NCBI RefSeq assembly: GCF_000317205.1
Contig: NZ_AJLK01000172.1
Location: forward strand, 1 to 36,575
Length of the DNA: 36,575 nt
Direction of reading: 5' to 3'
Origin: Fischerella muscicola PCC 7414
GTDB taxonomy: Bacteria; Cyanobacteriota; Cyanobacteriia; Cyanobacteriales; Nostocaceae
Shown here piece after piece: positions 1-6,740 of the stretch (positions are counted from its first letter, which is position 1; the number at the start of each line of letters is the position of its first letter). Under the pieces are notes generated by a model, which did no database searches, was not told the DNA's origin, and was given only the letters and a program-made list of their open reading frames with translations. The translations under genes were made by a program, and so were the position numbers.

Positions 1-30
1 TTCAAGTGTGCTATCTAACAGGGAATTTAG

Positions 31-127
31 CCCAAAATCCCGCCCTCAAATAAATTTGGAGCGTGGGGCTAAAACCCACTCCAAGTGGGTTGAAGGGCTT
101 ATTGATTCAGTCTACTTAAAGTAGACT
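31..127. repeat. Intergenic repeat, copy 1 (shared with 31052-31112)
   Basis: A 25-base segment at 31-55 recurs at 31052-31076 with one difference. In both copies it is followed by the palindrome AGTCTACTT-A/T-AAGTAGACT-type sequence (here 109-127). Between them this copy carries a hairpin, ACCCACT-CCA-AGTGGGT, at about 74-91. The stretch from 1 to 339 holds no convincing gene. It contains this repeat and, further on, the leuA terminator. Confidence 0.7.
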
Positions 128-271
128 TTGACTATTAGGGCGCTGTTTACTTGCAGGCTAGTTAATTGCTTAGTCTGGATAATATTTATCGAACTCACGT
201 TAATTTTAATCATGCTTTCTCAGAAAGGGTGCGTTTTATAATAGACCTCCAGCAAGATCCATAAGGCAATG

Positions 272-333
272 ACATTTCCAAAAATGAAGCGATCGCTCTT
301 TTAGCCTAGAAAAACAAAAGAGCGATCGCCTTC
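272..333 (-). terminator. leuA rho-independent terminator
   Basis: Just after the leuA stop codon (minus strand), arms at 316-333 and 286-302 pair over about 17 bases, with one bulged base. Each arm contains a HIP1 octamer. On the minus strand the hairpin is followed by ATTTTTGG. The position directly behind leuA supports a terminator, although the long HIP1 stem could also be a recombination product. Confidence 0.65.
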
Positions 334-339
334 AATTAC

Positions 340-2040
340 CTACAAATACAACTTTAGTATCTCTGCTTGCATTTGTGTATTTACACCCAGCAATGCCCGA
401 TTAACTGCACTTAATATTGCCAATATCGAAGCAGTGACGATATTAGAATGAATACCTACACCGTGCAATGAACCTGGAATAAAATCACCTGCAATTTCAA
501 CATAGGCGATCGCATCTGCGTTACTACCACGATTGCGCGATCGCTCTTCGTAATGATGAATTTGCACACCCAAACCTAAAGCATTGACAAAAGCGTCAAT
601 AGGCCCATTGCCTCGACCGTGAAGTGTGATCGTTTTCTCATGCAGTTGCAATCTGACTGAAATATTTTGCACTCCACTATAATCATCAGTTTCAGATAAG
701 TAATGAGTCATATACTTCAGTGGCGTGCAAGCTTGCAAATACTCTTGCTCAAATAGCTGCCAAATCTCAGCAGAAGACATTTCCTTCCCAGAAGCATCCA
801 TTGCCTTTTGTACAGCTTGACTAAACTCTATCTGCAAGCAGCGAGGCAACACTAAATCATAATCCCGTTCCAACAAAAAGGCGATCCCACCTTTCCCTGA
901 CTGGCTGTTCACCCGCACTACAGATTCATAAGTGCGTCCCACATCTGCTGGATCGAGGGGTAGATATGGAACTTCCCACACTGCGTCAGGTTTTTGGACA
1001 GCAAAGCCTTTTTTAATGGCGTCTTGATGGGAACCGGAAAAAGCGGTAAATACTAAATCACCGACGTAGGGATGACGGGGATGAATGGGTAATTGCGTGC
1101 AATCTTCAATGATTCTCGCAACTTCGTTGATATGAGAAAAATCTAACCCAGGATGGATGCCTTGAGTGTAGAGATTCATTGCCAGGGTGACTACATCCAC
1201 ATTGCCAGTGCGTTCGCCATTGCCAAACAAACAGCCTTCAACTCTTTCTGCACCTGCCATTTGGGCTAGTTCTGCTGCTGCTACTGCACAACCACGATCA
1301 TTATGGGGATGGACACTGAGAATCACGCCATCTCTGGGAGTTAAATTGCGGTGCATCCACTCTACTTGATCGGCAAATATATTGGGTGTGGTGACTTCGA
1401 CACTTGCAGGTAGATTGATAATAGCTTTGTGCTGTGGTGTGGGTTGCCAGATATCTAAAACAGCATTGCAGATTTCTTGAGCAAAGTCTAATTCTGTAGC
1501 TGTAAAGATTTCGGGTGAATATTGAAATTGCCAGTTTATATCTAGTTGTTCTGCTGCCAACTTTGTAAATAGTTTTGCTGCTGAAACAGCCAAATTAATT
1601 GTTCCCAGACGATCTAAACCAAAAACAACGCGACGAAATACAGGAGAAGTGGCATTATACAAATGCACGATCGCTCGTTTTGCTCCCTTTAAAGCTGCAA
1701 AGGTGCGACAAATTAATTCTTCTCTAGCTGGTGTTAAAACTTGAATAGTAACATCATCAGGAATTAATTCCTGTTCTATCAAATATCGAACAAAATCAAA
1801 CTCAGTTTGTGAAGCGGAAGGAAAAGCGACTTCTATTTCTTTGCAACCAATGCTTACCAAAAGCTGAAACAGACGTAACTTGCGCTGAATATTCATCGGT
1901 TCAATCAACGCCTGATTCCCATCTCTTAAATCAGTACTTAACCAAATTGGGGGATGAGTAATTGTTTTATTTGGCCAGGTGCGATCGCTTAAACTAATTG
2001 GTGCAAATGGGCGATATTTTGTTGCAGGATTCTTTAACAC
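340..2040 (-). CDS. leuA: 2-isopropylmalate synthase, type 2 (LeuA)
   Basis: Condenses acetyl-CoA with 2-ketoisovalerate, the first committed step of leucine synthesis, in the cytosol. The 566-residue protein has the HMGL-like TIM barrel: STDLRDGNQ near residues 35-43 (metal-binding Asp40), HPHNDRG (His244, His246, Asn247) and GNGERTGN near 272. The last ~140 residues form the LeuA dimerisation/allosteric domain ([15 protein letters not shown]), so leucine feedback is expected. The N-terminus ([16 protein letters not shown]) is that of the yeast/actinobacterial type 2 family, not the shorter type 1 usual in bacteria. The start is GTG, with AAAGG about 11 bases upstream. The gene is preceded by a Leu-rich ORF at 2034-2192 that overlaps its first codons and contains a terminator, suggesting control by leucine supply. 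The family call is secure. Whether this is the only LeuA of the genome cannot be seen. Confidence 0.93.
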   Translation of the reverse strand: MLKNPATKYRPFAPISLSDRTWPNKTITHPPIWLSTDLRDGNQALIEPMNIQRKLRLFQLLVSIGCKEIEVAFPSASQTEFDFVRYLIEQELIPDDVTIQVLTPAREELICRTFAALKGAKRAIVHLYNATSPVFRRVVFGLDRLGTINLAVSAAKLFTKLAAEQLDINWQFQYSPEIFTATELDFAQEICNAVLDIWQPTPQHKAIINLPASVEVTTPNIFADQVEWMHRNLTPRDGVILSVHPHNDRGCAVAAAELAQMAGAERVEGCLFGNGERTGNVDVVTLAMNLYTQGIHPGLDFSHINEVARIIEDCTQLPIHPRHPYVGDLVFTAFSGSHQDAIKKGFAVQKPDAVWEVPYLPLDPADVGRTYESVVRVNSQSGKGGIAFLLERDYDLVLPRCLQIEFSQAVQKAMDASGKEMSSAEIWQLFEQEYLQACTPLKYMTHYLSETDDYSGVQNISVRLQLHEKTITLHGRGNGPIDAFVNALGLGVQIHHYEERSRNRGSNADAIAYVEIAGDFIPGSLHGVGIHSNIVTASILAILSAVNRALLGVNTQMQAEILKLYL

Positions 2041-2192
2041 GTTCGTTTTTTCCTTTGTTGTTGATCATTGTTGTGAGGCGTTGTGGCAAAAGCTATCGCA
2101 GAAAAAATAGGGTTATCAGGTTGCCACTTTGTCCAAACCTGAGAACCCACAGATAGTCGTAGTAATGCCTCAATTGTTAGATGTAGTTGCAT
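2034..2192 (-). CDS. Leucine-rich upstream/leader ORF of leuA
   Basis: A 52-codon ORF beginning [13 protein letters not shown]. Five of its first 13 codons are Leu, and four of these are CTA (codons 3, 5, 11 and 13; TTA at 10). A good ribosome site, TTGGAG, lies 6 bases before the ATG. The ORF runs through an intrinsic terminator (2101-2148) and stops at TAA 2036-2034, overlapping the leuA GTG (2040) by seven bases. I do not recognise a protein family. The Leu bias, terminator and overlap suggest a regulatory ORF that links leucyl-tRNA level or translation to leuA expression. Unlike a classical leader peptide it does not stop before the terminator, so coupling by re-initiation is an alternative to attenuation. 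Confidence 0.55.
   Translation of the reverse strand: MQLHLTIEALLRLSVGSQVWTKWQPDNPIFSAIAFATTPHNNDQQQRKKRTC
2101..2148 (-). terminator. Intrinsic terminator inside the leuA leader
   Basis: On the minus strand GGGTT-C-TCAGGTT (2148-2136) pairs with AACCTGA-T-AACCC (2122-2110), 12 pairs with one mismatch around a 13-base loop, followed directly by TATTTTTTC. It begins only two codons after the last Leu codon of the upstream ORF. A ribosome stalled at Leu11-Leu13 would cover its 5' arm and let transcription proceed into leuA. Confidence 0.65.
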
Positions 2193-2690
2193 AAGAATCT
2201 CCAAGTGAAAATTTCAAATAGTTTTAGGTAGACAAACTCGTAACCATTAGGCAGCTTTTGCACTATAGACAAAGAAGTGCATGGTAGTGAGACTACCGTG
2301 CTTGTACAAACTGCAACCTTTAATGCTATTTAAATAGTGATTAATTATTAGCTGATTAATCAACTAACGTTTATCTGTTTTGAAAAGTTAAACGCTGAGT
2401 TTAACTTTCTGGAAGCTTGATTTGAGAATATGTGAAATCTATTTGCGCGCTAGGCGCAGTAGCAGCCCTAGCCCTACTAGGAGGCTAGAAATTAGTTGTA
2501 GAGGTAGCTGCTTGAAAAACATAGTTTTAAACAATTAACACATACTACAGAGAATGATAAAGCCTAGAGAATAAATAGGTCAAGTTATACCATTTTAGAT
2601 TTTGGATTGGAAATTGCTTTGTGCATCTGAGTTGGTGTCAATCCATCTATCGCCATCATCTTGGAAATTGGGATTCACAGCATCTGCTGA
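2193..2690. other. Non-coding leader/intergenic region upstream of leuA
   Basis: No gene seen. The region contains a strong hairpin at 2279-2301 (GCATGGTAGT-GAG-ACTACCGTGC; perfect on the plus strand with one G-U, one mismatch on the minus) and a perfect 10-base inverted repeat at 2384-2408 (AAAGTTAAAC-GCTGA-GTTTAACTTT). Neither is followed by a U-run. They may be part of the leuA 5' leader; no clear promoter was found. Confidence 0.4.
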
Positions 2691-2799
2691 GTAGTACTCA
2701 ATTACATTGATTGTGATAGGCTGCGAGATCCCAGATTTTTTAAAAAAGTCGGGGATCTCGCCCCTCGCAAAGAGTCAGAACTTATCTGGCCAAGTAGTA
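2691..2799. repeat. MITE-like palindromic repeat, copy 1 (inverted relative to copy at 9801-9912)
   Basis: The left end GTAGTACTCAATTACAT, the core palindrome (ATCCC-AGATTTTTT / AAAAAAGTC-GGGGAT, about 2728-2756) and the right end CTTATCTGGCCAAGTAGTA match the reverse complement of the element at 9801-9912 along its length. The terminal repeats are more degraded here. It lies between aroF and the leuA leader. No coding capacity. Confidence 0.7.
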
Positions 2800-2841
2800 A
2801 GTAAAATTCTTCAGCTACCCAGCTAGCAACATTCCCCAATT

Positions 2842-3717
2842 TTAAGCCGCAGACCAACAAAGAGGGGTAGGTTCTAAACCTACCCCTACTTCTTCTAAAA
2901 TACTGCGTCCAACTGCTGCTGCTACTGGCTTTAAACTATCAACTAAATCCACCATATCTTCTAAAGACAAGGCTTGACGGGCGTCAGAAACGGATTTTTC
3001 CGGTTCTGGGTGACATTCAATAATTAAACCATCTGCACCACAGGCAACAGCAGCCCTCGCAACAGGTGCTACTAACTCTCGCTTACCAACTGCATGGGAA
3101 GGATCTACAATCACGGGTAAGTGGGTGATTTGCTTGAGTGCTGCTACTGCTCCTAAATCCAACACGTTGCGGGTATAGTTATCAAAACTACGGATACCCC
3201 GCTCACACAACACTACATCTGGGTTGCCGTGGCTTAAAATATATTCGGCTGCCATAACAAATTCTTCAATTGTCGCTGCTAAACCACGTTTGAGGAGAAT
3301 GGGTTTACCAGCTTGTCCTAAAGCTTTGAGTAAATCGAAGTTTTGCATATTGCGACTACCTACTTGCAGCATATCAGCGTGTGCAGCAACTACTTCGATT
3401 TGAGAGATTGTCATGACTTCAGTTACAATTGGCAGATTATAACGCGATCGCACTTGTGCCAAAATCTTCAATCCCTCCTCGCCCATTCCCTGAAAAGCAT
3501 AGGGAGAGGTACGAGGTTTATAAACACCACCACGCAAAGCATTTACAGATGCAGGAGATAGCTTTTGGGCAACAGTCTCCATTTGTTCGGTGTTTTCAAC
3601 TGTGCAAGGTCCCCCAATAATTACTACTTCTTTACCACCAAAAGCAACTGTTTGAGAAATTTTCACAGTGGTTTGATGGTGAGAATGGGGTTTAGCGGCT
3701 AATTTGGCATTGATCAT
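2842..3717 (-). CDS. aroF: 3-deoxy-7-phosphoheptulonate (DAHP) synthase, type I-beta
   Basis: Joins phosphoenolpyruvate and erythrose 4-phosphate, the entry step of the shikimate pathway to Phe, Tyr and Trp. The 291-residue barrel carries GGPCTVE (metal Cys38), RGGVYKPRTSPYAFQG (62-77), QVGSRNMQNF, LLKRGLAAT, CERGIRSF, DPSHAVGKR and IIECHPEPEKSVSDA, the KdsA-like I-beta pattern. The start at 3717 is chosen because AGGAGA lies 8 bases before that ATG. An in-frame extension to 3822 would be translated from simple-repeat DNA. The protein lacks the N-terminal ferredoxin/ACT-like regulatory domain of the Thermotoga enzyme and any chorismate mutase domain, so obvious allosteric control is missing. 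The 400-base leader with two aromatic leader peptides and terminators is a likely substitute. Confidence 0.93.
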   Translation of the reverse strand: MINAKLAAKPHSHHQTTVKISQTVAFGGKEVVIIGGPCTVENTEQMETVAQKLSPASVNALRGGVYKPRTSPYAFQGMGEEGLKILAQVRSRYNLPIVTEVMTISQIEVVAAHADMLQVGSRNMQNFDLLKALGQAGKPILLKRGLAATIEEFVMAAEYILSHGNPDVVLCERGIRSFDNYTRNVLDLGAVAALKQITHLPVIVDPSHAVGKRELVAPVARAAVACGADGLIIECHPEPEKSVSDARQALSLEDMVDLVDSLKPVAAAVGRSILEEVGVGLEPTPLCWSAA

Positions 3718-3740
3718 CTTCCGGCTCTCCTGAAAAATAG

Positions 3741-3780
3741 AGTAATGGTTAGTAGTTAATGGTTGGTGGTTGATTGGTAG
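3741..3780. repeat. Heptamer short tandem repeat (STRR)
   Basis: A run of degenerate GGTTAGTAGTTAATGGTTGG-type heptamers between the second aroF attenuator and the aroF ribosome site. The same sequence style recurs in at least eight other gaps of this window. Confidence 0.6.
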
Positions 3781-3827
3781 GGGTACAAAGCTTTGGGCAT
3801 GTACAGTAGTCATTCCAAACAACCAAG

Positions 3828-3863
3828 AAAAAACAAAACCCGGAACCTTGGTGAAGTTCCGGG
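3828..3863 (-). terminator. aroF attenuator terminator 2 (proximal)
   Basis: Minus strand: CCCGGAAC (3863-3856) pairs perfectly with GTTCCGGG (3846-3839) around a 9-base loop, followed by TTTTGTTTTTT (3838-3828). This is a textbook intrinsic terminator lying 110 bases upstream of the aroF start, inside its leader. It would stop transcription before aroF unless its 5' arm is captured by the upstream segment GTTCCGGG at 3900-3893. Confidence 0.88.
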
Positions 3864-3910
3864 TGCTGGCGTTTCATCGGCATGACACTTTACCCGGAAC
3901 TTGTTCTGGG
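3856..3910 (-). promoter_or_regulatory. aroF attenuator 2: protector (1:2) and antiterminator (2:3) segments
   Basis: Four mutually complementary segments in transcript order: 1 = CCCAGAAC (3910-3903), 2 = GTTCCGGG (3900-3893), 3 = CCCGGAAC (3863-3856), 4 = GTTCCGGG (3846-3839). 1:2 pairs 7 of 8, 2:3 is a perfect 8 of 8 antiterminator, and 3:4 is the terminator. Segment 1 lies in the leader-peptide codons right after the last Trp, and segment 2 ends at the leader stop codon. A ribosome stalled on aromatic codons would cover segment 1 and free 2 to pair with 3. This is the trp/phe operon logic. Confidence 0.8.
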
Positions 3911-3949
3911 CCAAAAGTAAAAGTAAAACCAGCTACCGAAGTAAATCAT
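3890..3949 (-). CDS. Aromatic leader peptide 2 of aroF
   Basis: A 19-codon ORF, MIYFGSWFYFYFWPRTSSG, with nine aromatic residues in its first 13 (Phe 4, Tyr 3, Trp 2). AAGGAGA (3967-3961) is a strong ribosome site 12 bases before this ATG. A second ATG at 3960 opens a four-codon ORF overlapping it by ATGA. The stop codon falls exactly at the edge of antiterminator segment 2. Codon content, position and the following terminator identify it as a leader peptide that senses charged Phe/Tyr/Trp tRNAs rather than a functional protein. Confidence 0.85.
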   Translation of the reverse strand: MIYFGSWFYFYFWPRTSSG

Positions 3950-3966
3950 GACGATGGCATTCTCCT

Positions 3967-4000
3967 TAAAAAACAAAAACCGCAGAGTTTGCTCTGCGGT
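3967..4000 (-). terminator. aroF attenuator terminator 1 (distal)
   Basis: Minus strand: ACCGCAGAG (4000-3992) pairs perfectly with CTCTGCGGT (3987-3979) around CAAA, followed by TTTTTGTTTTTT. It sits directly before the ribosome site of leader peptide 2, leaving no room for a promoter between the two. The aroF transcript must therefore read through it. Confidence 0.85.
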
Positions 4001-4047
4001 TCACCGGGCGGTTTCCATTAGGAAACTAAATTCACTCCCGGTGAACC
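3998..4047 (-). promoter_or_regulatory. aroF attenuator 1: competing hairpin
   Basis: GGTTCACCGGG (4047-4037) pairs perfectly with CCCGGTGAACC (4008-3998), enclosing a second stem GTTTCC-TAAT-GGAAAC (4026-4011). Its 3' arm shares three bases (4000-3998) with the base of terminator 1, so the two structures compete for the stem next to the U-run. Its 5' arm is made of the last codons of leader peptide 1, so a ribosome reaching that stop codon would block it and favour termination. Confidence 0.65.
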
Positions 4048-4088
4048 ACCCTAAACCAGTAATAATAGTAGGAATTGCTGCTAAACAT
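4032..4088 (-). CDS. Aromatic leader peptide 1 of aroF (Tyr-rich)
   Basis: An 18-codon ORF, MFSSNSYYYYWFRVVHRE. Six consecutive aromatic codons (four Tyr, Trp, Phe) sit just before the 5' arm of the competing hairpin, and the ORF is followed by terminator 1. An in-frame TAA lies five codons upstream of the ATG, so this is the full ORF. No good Shine-Dalgarno is visible, which is not rare in cyanobacteria. The bias to Tyr differs from leader 2 (Phe/Trp/Tyr mix), suggesting the two attenuators respond to different shortages. Confidence 0.78.
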   Translation of the reverse strand: MFSSNSYYYYWFRVVHRE

Positions 4089-4136
4089 GTGCGAGGTGCT
4101 TTATTTGAAAAATTTAATTTAGACCTATATCCAAGA

Positions 4137-4165
4137 ACGATAACAGACGGTTTGAGTATCGTCAA
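4137..4165 (-). promoter_or_regulatory. Candidate promoter of the aroF leader transcript
   Basis: Minus strand TTGACG (4165-4160), 17 bases, then TATCGT (4142-4137). Initiation would fall near 4130, about 40 bases before leader peptide 1 and about 410 before aroF. The -35 box is good and the -10 box weak, so this is a position-based suggestion. Confidence 0.35.
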
Positions 4166-4202
4166 TACCTTTTCCGGAAATAGCAAGAAGGATAAGAAAT
4201 GA

Positions 4203-4654
4203 AAATATTGAGAACGGCAATAGAAAAGTATAAAATATTTGTTTTTTTACCTACGTAAAATCTAGAGAATCCAGTAGATGGCCCCACAATCTAAAATAAA
4301 CGATAGACTCATTACAATGTTGAGGTTCAAAAGTAGTTGTGTGCTTGCGTAGATACTAAGCAGCTTGTTATTAGACATATCGCTCTCAGAAATTTAAGAT
4401 GCCTATGTTAGTGTACTGACATAATTCAATAGCAAGTAGGAGCGAAGCATTTGTACGAAGATATTTAGTTTTGAACTAAAAGATACCCAGCCCATAGCTT
4501 CGCCCGTACAGTAGATAGTGGTTAGTAGTAGGTAGAAACACACAGCTTTTCCTGCGTACAGTAGCTAGTAGAACCAAATAACAAACAATCAACAACTAAC
4601 AACTACCAACTAACTATTTTGATTAATTCTCGGCTGAATTCTAGTGATTGTATT
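4203..4654. other. Intergenic region with simple repeats
   Basis: No gene seen. From about 4516 to 4616 it is built of GTACAGTAGATAGTGGTTAGTAG and AACAATCAACAACTAAC-type heptamers (STRR), ending just before the next gene. Confidence 0.5.
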
Positions 4655-5146
4655 ATGCCTAGCTCCAAATCCAACATTTTAGCCACATCATTTGACTATA
4701 AAGGAGTTTATCCCTGTCCAGTTTGTCATGTTGGCAAGATTAGTAATATGCCATTGATGGAGGCAATGTCTTGTGATTTTTGCCATCAGATTTTCACTGT
4801 TAATTTAGAACAGCAACAATTAGTTCTACCTTCTAGACAACCTCCTTTAATTTGGCGTTGGAATGGCTTTAACTGGACAGAAGCTCATTTAGAAGGAGTA
4901 GAATTTGGTTGGAGTTATGTGGTAGCAGCAATTGCTTTTATATTTCTGCCTACTGCTTTAATTGGAACAGTAGCTTATATTTTTCCGCCACATCCATATG
5001 CCCCTTTATCTTGGGTTCCATATATCTGGACGATATTAACTTTTTTGTCACATTTCGCAATTATTGTGTGGCTTTTGATTGAGATTTATCAGATTCCAGT
5101 GAGGGCATATTTGCGAGCTATGCGACAACGTTTAATTGATCGCTAA
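4655..5146 (+). CDS. Zinc-ribbon membrane protein, unknown function
   Basis: A 163-residue protein. The N-terminal cytoplasmic part has two CxxC pairs (Cys21/Cys24 and Cys40/Cys43) that look like a zinc ribbon. It is followed by a Trp-rich linker (IWRWNGFNWTE) and two hydrophobic segments, about residues 86-110 and 118-145, with a basic C-terminus (RAYLRAMRQRLIDR). The reading frame is open a little further upstream (TTG at 4619), but the ATG at 4655 is preferred because the upstream codons start within the simple-repeat tract. I do not recognise a named family. It resembles uncharacterised cyanobacterial proteins. It converges tail-to-tail with a small minus-strand ORF. Confidence 0.75.
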   Translation: MPSSKSNILATSFDYKGVYPCPVCHVGKISNMPLMEAMSCDFCHQIFTVNLEQQQLVLPSRQPPLIWRWNGFNWTEAHLEGVEFGWSYVVAAIAFIFLPTALIGTVAYIFPPHPYAPLSWVPYIWTILTFLSHFAIIVWLLIEIYQIPVRAYLRAMRQRLIDR

Positions 5147-5386
5147 ATTATAGTATTGTAATGTCTCAGCTACAGCAAAGCGTATCTCAGCATTGCTACT
5201 ATTTTGAAGCATTTTTAAAGCAGCTGCGATCGCTTGGTCAGGATAAATTAATTGTCCCAGTTGTTTGACATAGTAAAGCTGTGCAAAAGGTTTTTCTTGG
5301 GGTAGCTGGGTAAGCACATACTCTTTGTATTTTGCTAGAAAGTGGTTCTCAAAGCCCAGCGCCTGCTCACACAAACCGCGTAACAA
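5132..5386 (-). pseudogene. HEAT-like fragment, probably a gene remnant
   Basis: An 84-codon ORF starting at TTG. Its last ~40 residues (PDQAIAAALKMLQNSSNAEIRFAVAETLQYYN) look like one HEAT repeat. There is an in-frame stop shortly upstream and no other start codon, so this may be the surviving C-terminus of a longer HEAT-repeat protein. It overlaps the end of the preceding plus-strand gene by 15 bases. Confidence 0.35.
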
Positions 5387-5802
5387 CTGTCGCTGATCTT
5401 TCTCTACTGGTACTATCTATCCAAGGATCACAGCTACTAGCAAAAAATTAATAGTAGGAAAAATTGTATTTTAAAGTACTGGACTTAAACCTAAAAATAA
5501 GTAAGCTTACTGTTAAAATCAAACTATTGAGCGTGTGACGCAGGTAAATCTGGCTTGATTTTTGGTAATACAGGCATTACAAAAAATTGATAATCAAGTT
5601 GACTAGCTAAAGCAATTGTTACAATTTCTTAGACAATCCTATCAGAGCAGAGCAGTATGACATTGCTCTAACTGTCGCCAAAGCAACAGAAAAACTGCGA
5701 ATTTCAGCTGAAATATTCCCAATAGCAGAAACACTAGACAAAGAATTTAGCTGATAGTTGGTTGCATCACTCATAATTAAGTTGATTATTACCAAAAGTC
5801 TT
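5387..5802. other. Gap with possible gene remnants
   Basis: No intact gene. Two short protein-like stretches remain without starts: on the plus strand about 5625-5754 (ending AETLDKEFS then stop) and on the minus strand about 5527-5620 (ending KPDLPASHAQ then stop). Both could be decayed gene ends; I cannot name a family for either. Confidence 0.3.
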
Positions 5803-6654
5803 ATGAGAGAGCTGGAGCGGTATTATCGGGTGTTAGAGTTAGAGCCTGGAGCAAGCCTAGAGGAGGTGAACCAGGCTTACAAAGACTTGGCTTTTATTTG
5901 GCATCCCGATCGCATCCCCCTAGAAAATCAGCGTCTAAGAGAAAAGGCGCAAAAAAAGTTACAAGAAATTAACGAGGCTAGAGAAAAATTGCGCTCTCTC
6001 AAAACCAAGCATCAAATTCCCCATCATTCCCATCACTCCCATCACTCCTATCACTCGTATCAGCCTTATCAGCATCATTCCCCACCACCCCCACCAAAAA
6101 AGCCACAAACAAAAACTACCTATCAATCAGCAAACCCTCAATCAGTAAACCCTCAATCAGCAAACCCTCGCTCAGCAAATCCTCAATCAGCAAACTCTCA
6201 ATCAGCAAACTCTCGTTCAGCAAATCCTCAATCAGCAAATCCTCAATCAGCAAACCCTCAATCACCAAACTATGAACCACCCAAGCAAAACCCAGACTTG
6301 AGTGGCAAAGATTTTAGCCATGCCAATTTAAGTAATAAAGACTTATCTGGCAGAAACTTGAGTTACGCCAACTTGAGTGGTGCAAATCTCAGTGATGCTT
6401 TTATGCATAAAGTCGTCCTCAGAGGTGCGGATTTATCTGAAGCCAACTTGTTTAGGGCTAACTTACTTTTGGCAGATTTGCGAGAAGCTAATCTCCGGAA
6501 TACTAACTTAATTGGTGCTGACTTGAGTGGTGCTGATTTGCGTGGTGCTGACTTGACAGGCGCACGTGTTCGTTCTGGCGATCGCTTACTCGTAAAACTG
6601 ATTGGTGCTAACCTAAGTGGTGCTATCATGCCCGATGGCAATGTTCATGACTGA
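5803..6654 (+). CDS. J-domain protein with His-rich linker and pentapeptide repeats
   Basis: A 283-residue predicted Hsp70 co-chaperone-like protein. Residues 1-65 form a J domain with the diagnostic HPD at 34-36 (WHPDRIP). About 73-92 is His/Tyr-rich (HHSHHSHHSYHSY), then a proline run. About 107-155 is a tandem NPQSA five-residue repeat encoded by 15-bp DNA units. The C-terminal ~115 residues are pentapeptide repeats of the A(D/N)LSG type that fold into a right-handed beta helix. The J domain should stimulate DnaK ATPase, with the helix as a targeting or scaffold surface; that division of labour is inference. The ATG at 5803 is chosen over the TTG at 5758 because the J domain begins directly after it. 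J-plus-pentapeptide fusions are a cyanobacterial theme. Confidence 0.85.
   Translation: MRELERYYRVLELEPGASLEEVNQAYKDLAFIWHPDRIPLENQRLREKAQKKLQEINEAREKLRSLKTKHQIPHHSHHSHHSYHSYQPYQHHSPPPPPKKPQTKTTYQSANPQSVNPQSANPRSANPQSANSQSANSRSANPQSANPQSANPQSPNYEPPKQNPDLSGKDFSHANLSNKDLSGRNLSYANLSGANLSDAFMHKVVLRGADLSEANLFRANLLLADLREANLRNTNLIGADLSGADLRGADLTGARVRSGDRLLVKLIGANLSGAIMPDGNVHD
6121..6272 (+). repeat. 15-bp coding tandem repeat (NPQSA)n
   Basis: About ten copies of a 15-base unit close to CAATCAGCAAACCCT, in frame, varying mainly at third positions and CAA/CGC/CGT. It makes a disordered Asn/Pro/Gln/Ser/Ala linker. Copy number is probably variable between strains. Confidence 0.85.
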
Positions 6655-6740
6655 TAATGGTTGATGGTTGGTTGTTGGTGGTTGATTGGAATAACCAACA
6701 AACAACAAACAACTAACAACAAACAACTAAGAAAAACTCC
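6655..6740. repeat. Heptamer short tandem repeat (STRR)
   Basis: GGTTGTTGGTGG units followed by AACAAACAACTAACAAC units, so the tract could fold on itself. It fills the gap between the J-domain gene and the SDR gene. Confidence 0.6.

Noticed and set aside
2279-2301. T-box or other riboswitch upstream of leuA
   Set aside because: Only a single hairpin is present. No T-box consensus or specifier-loop architecture could be recognised, and no U-run follows.
3718-3822. Longer N-terminus of DAHP synthase
   Set aside because: The added codons derive from simple-repeat DNA, and a strong AGGAGA precedes the internal ATG at 3717.
4001-4186. 61-codon minus-strand ORF starting at TTG
   Set aside because: It overlaps leader peptide 1 and both arms of the competing hairpin in another frame, has no ribosome site and looks like no known protein. 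The shorter aromatic ORF explains the region better.
3948-4202. 84-codon plus-strand ORF antisense to the aroF leader
   Set aside because: It is formed by the reverse of the attenuator stems and leader peptides, with no family resemblance.
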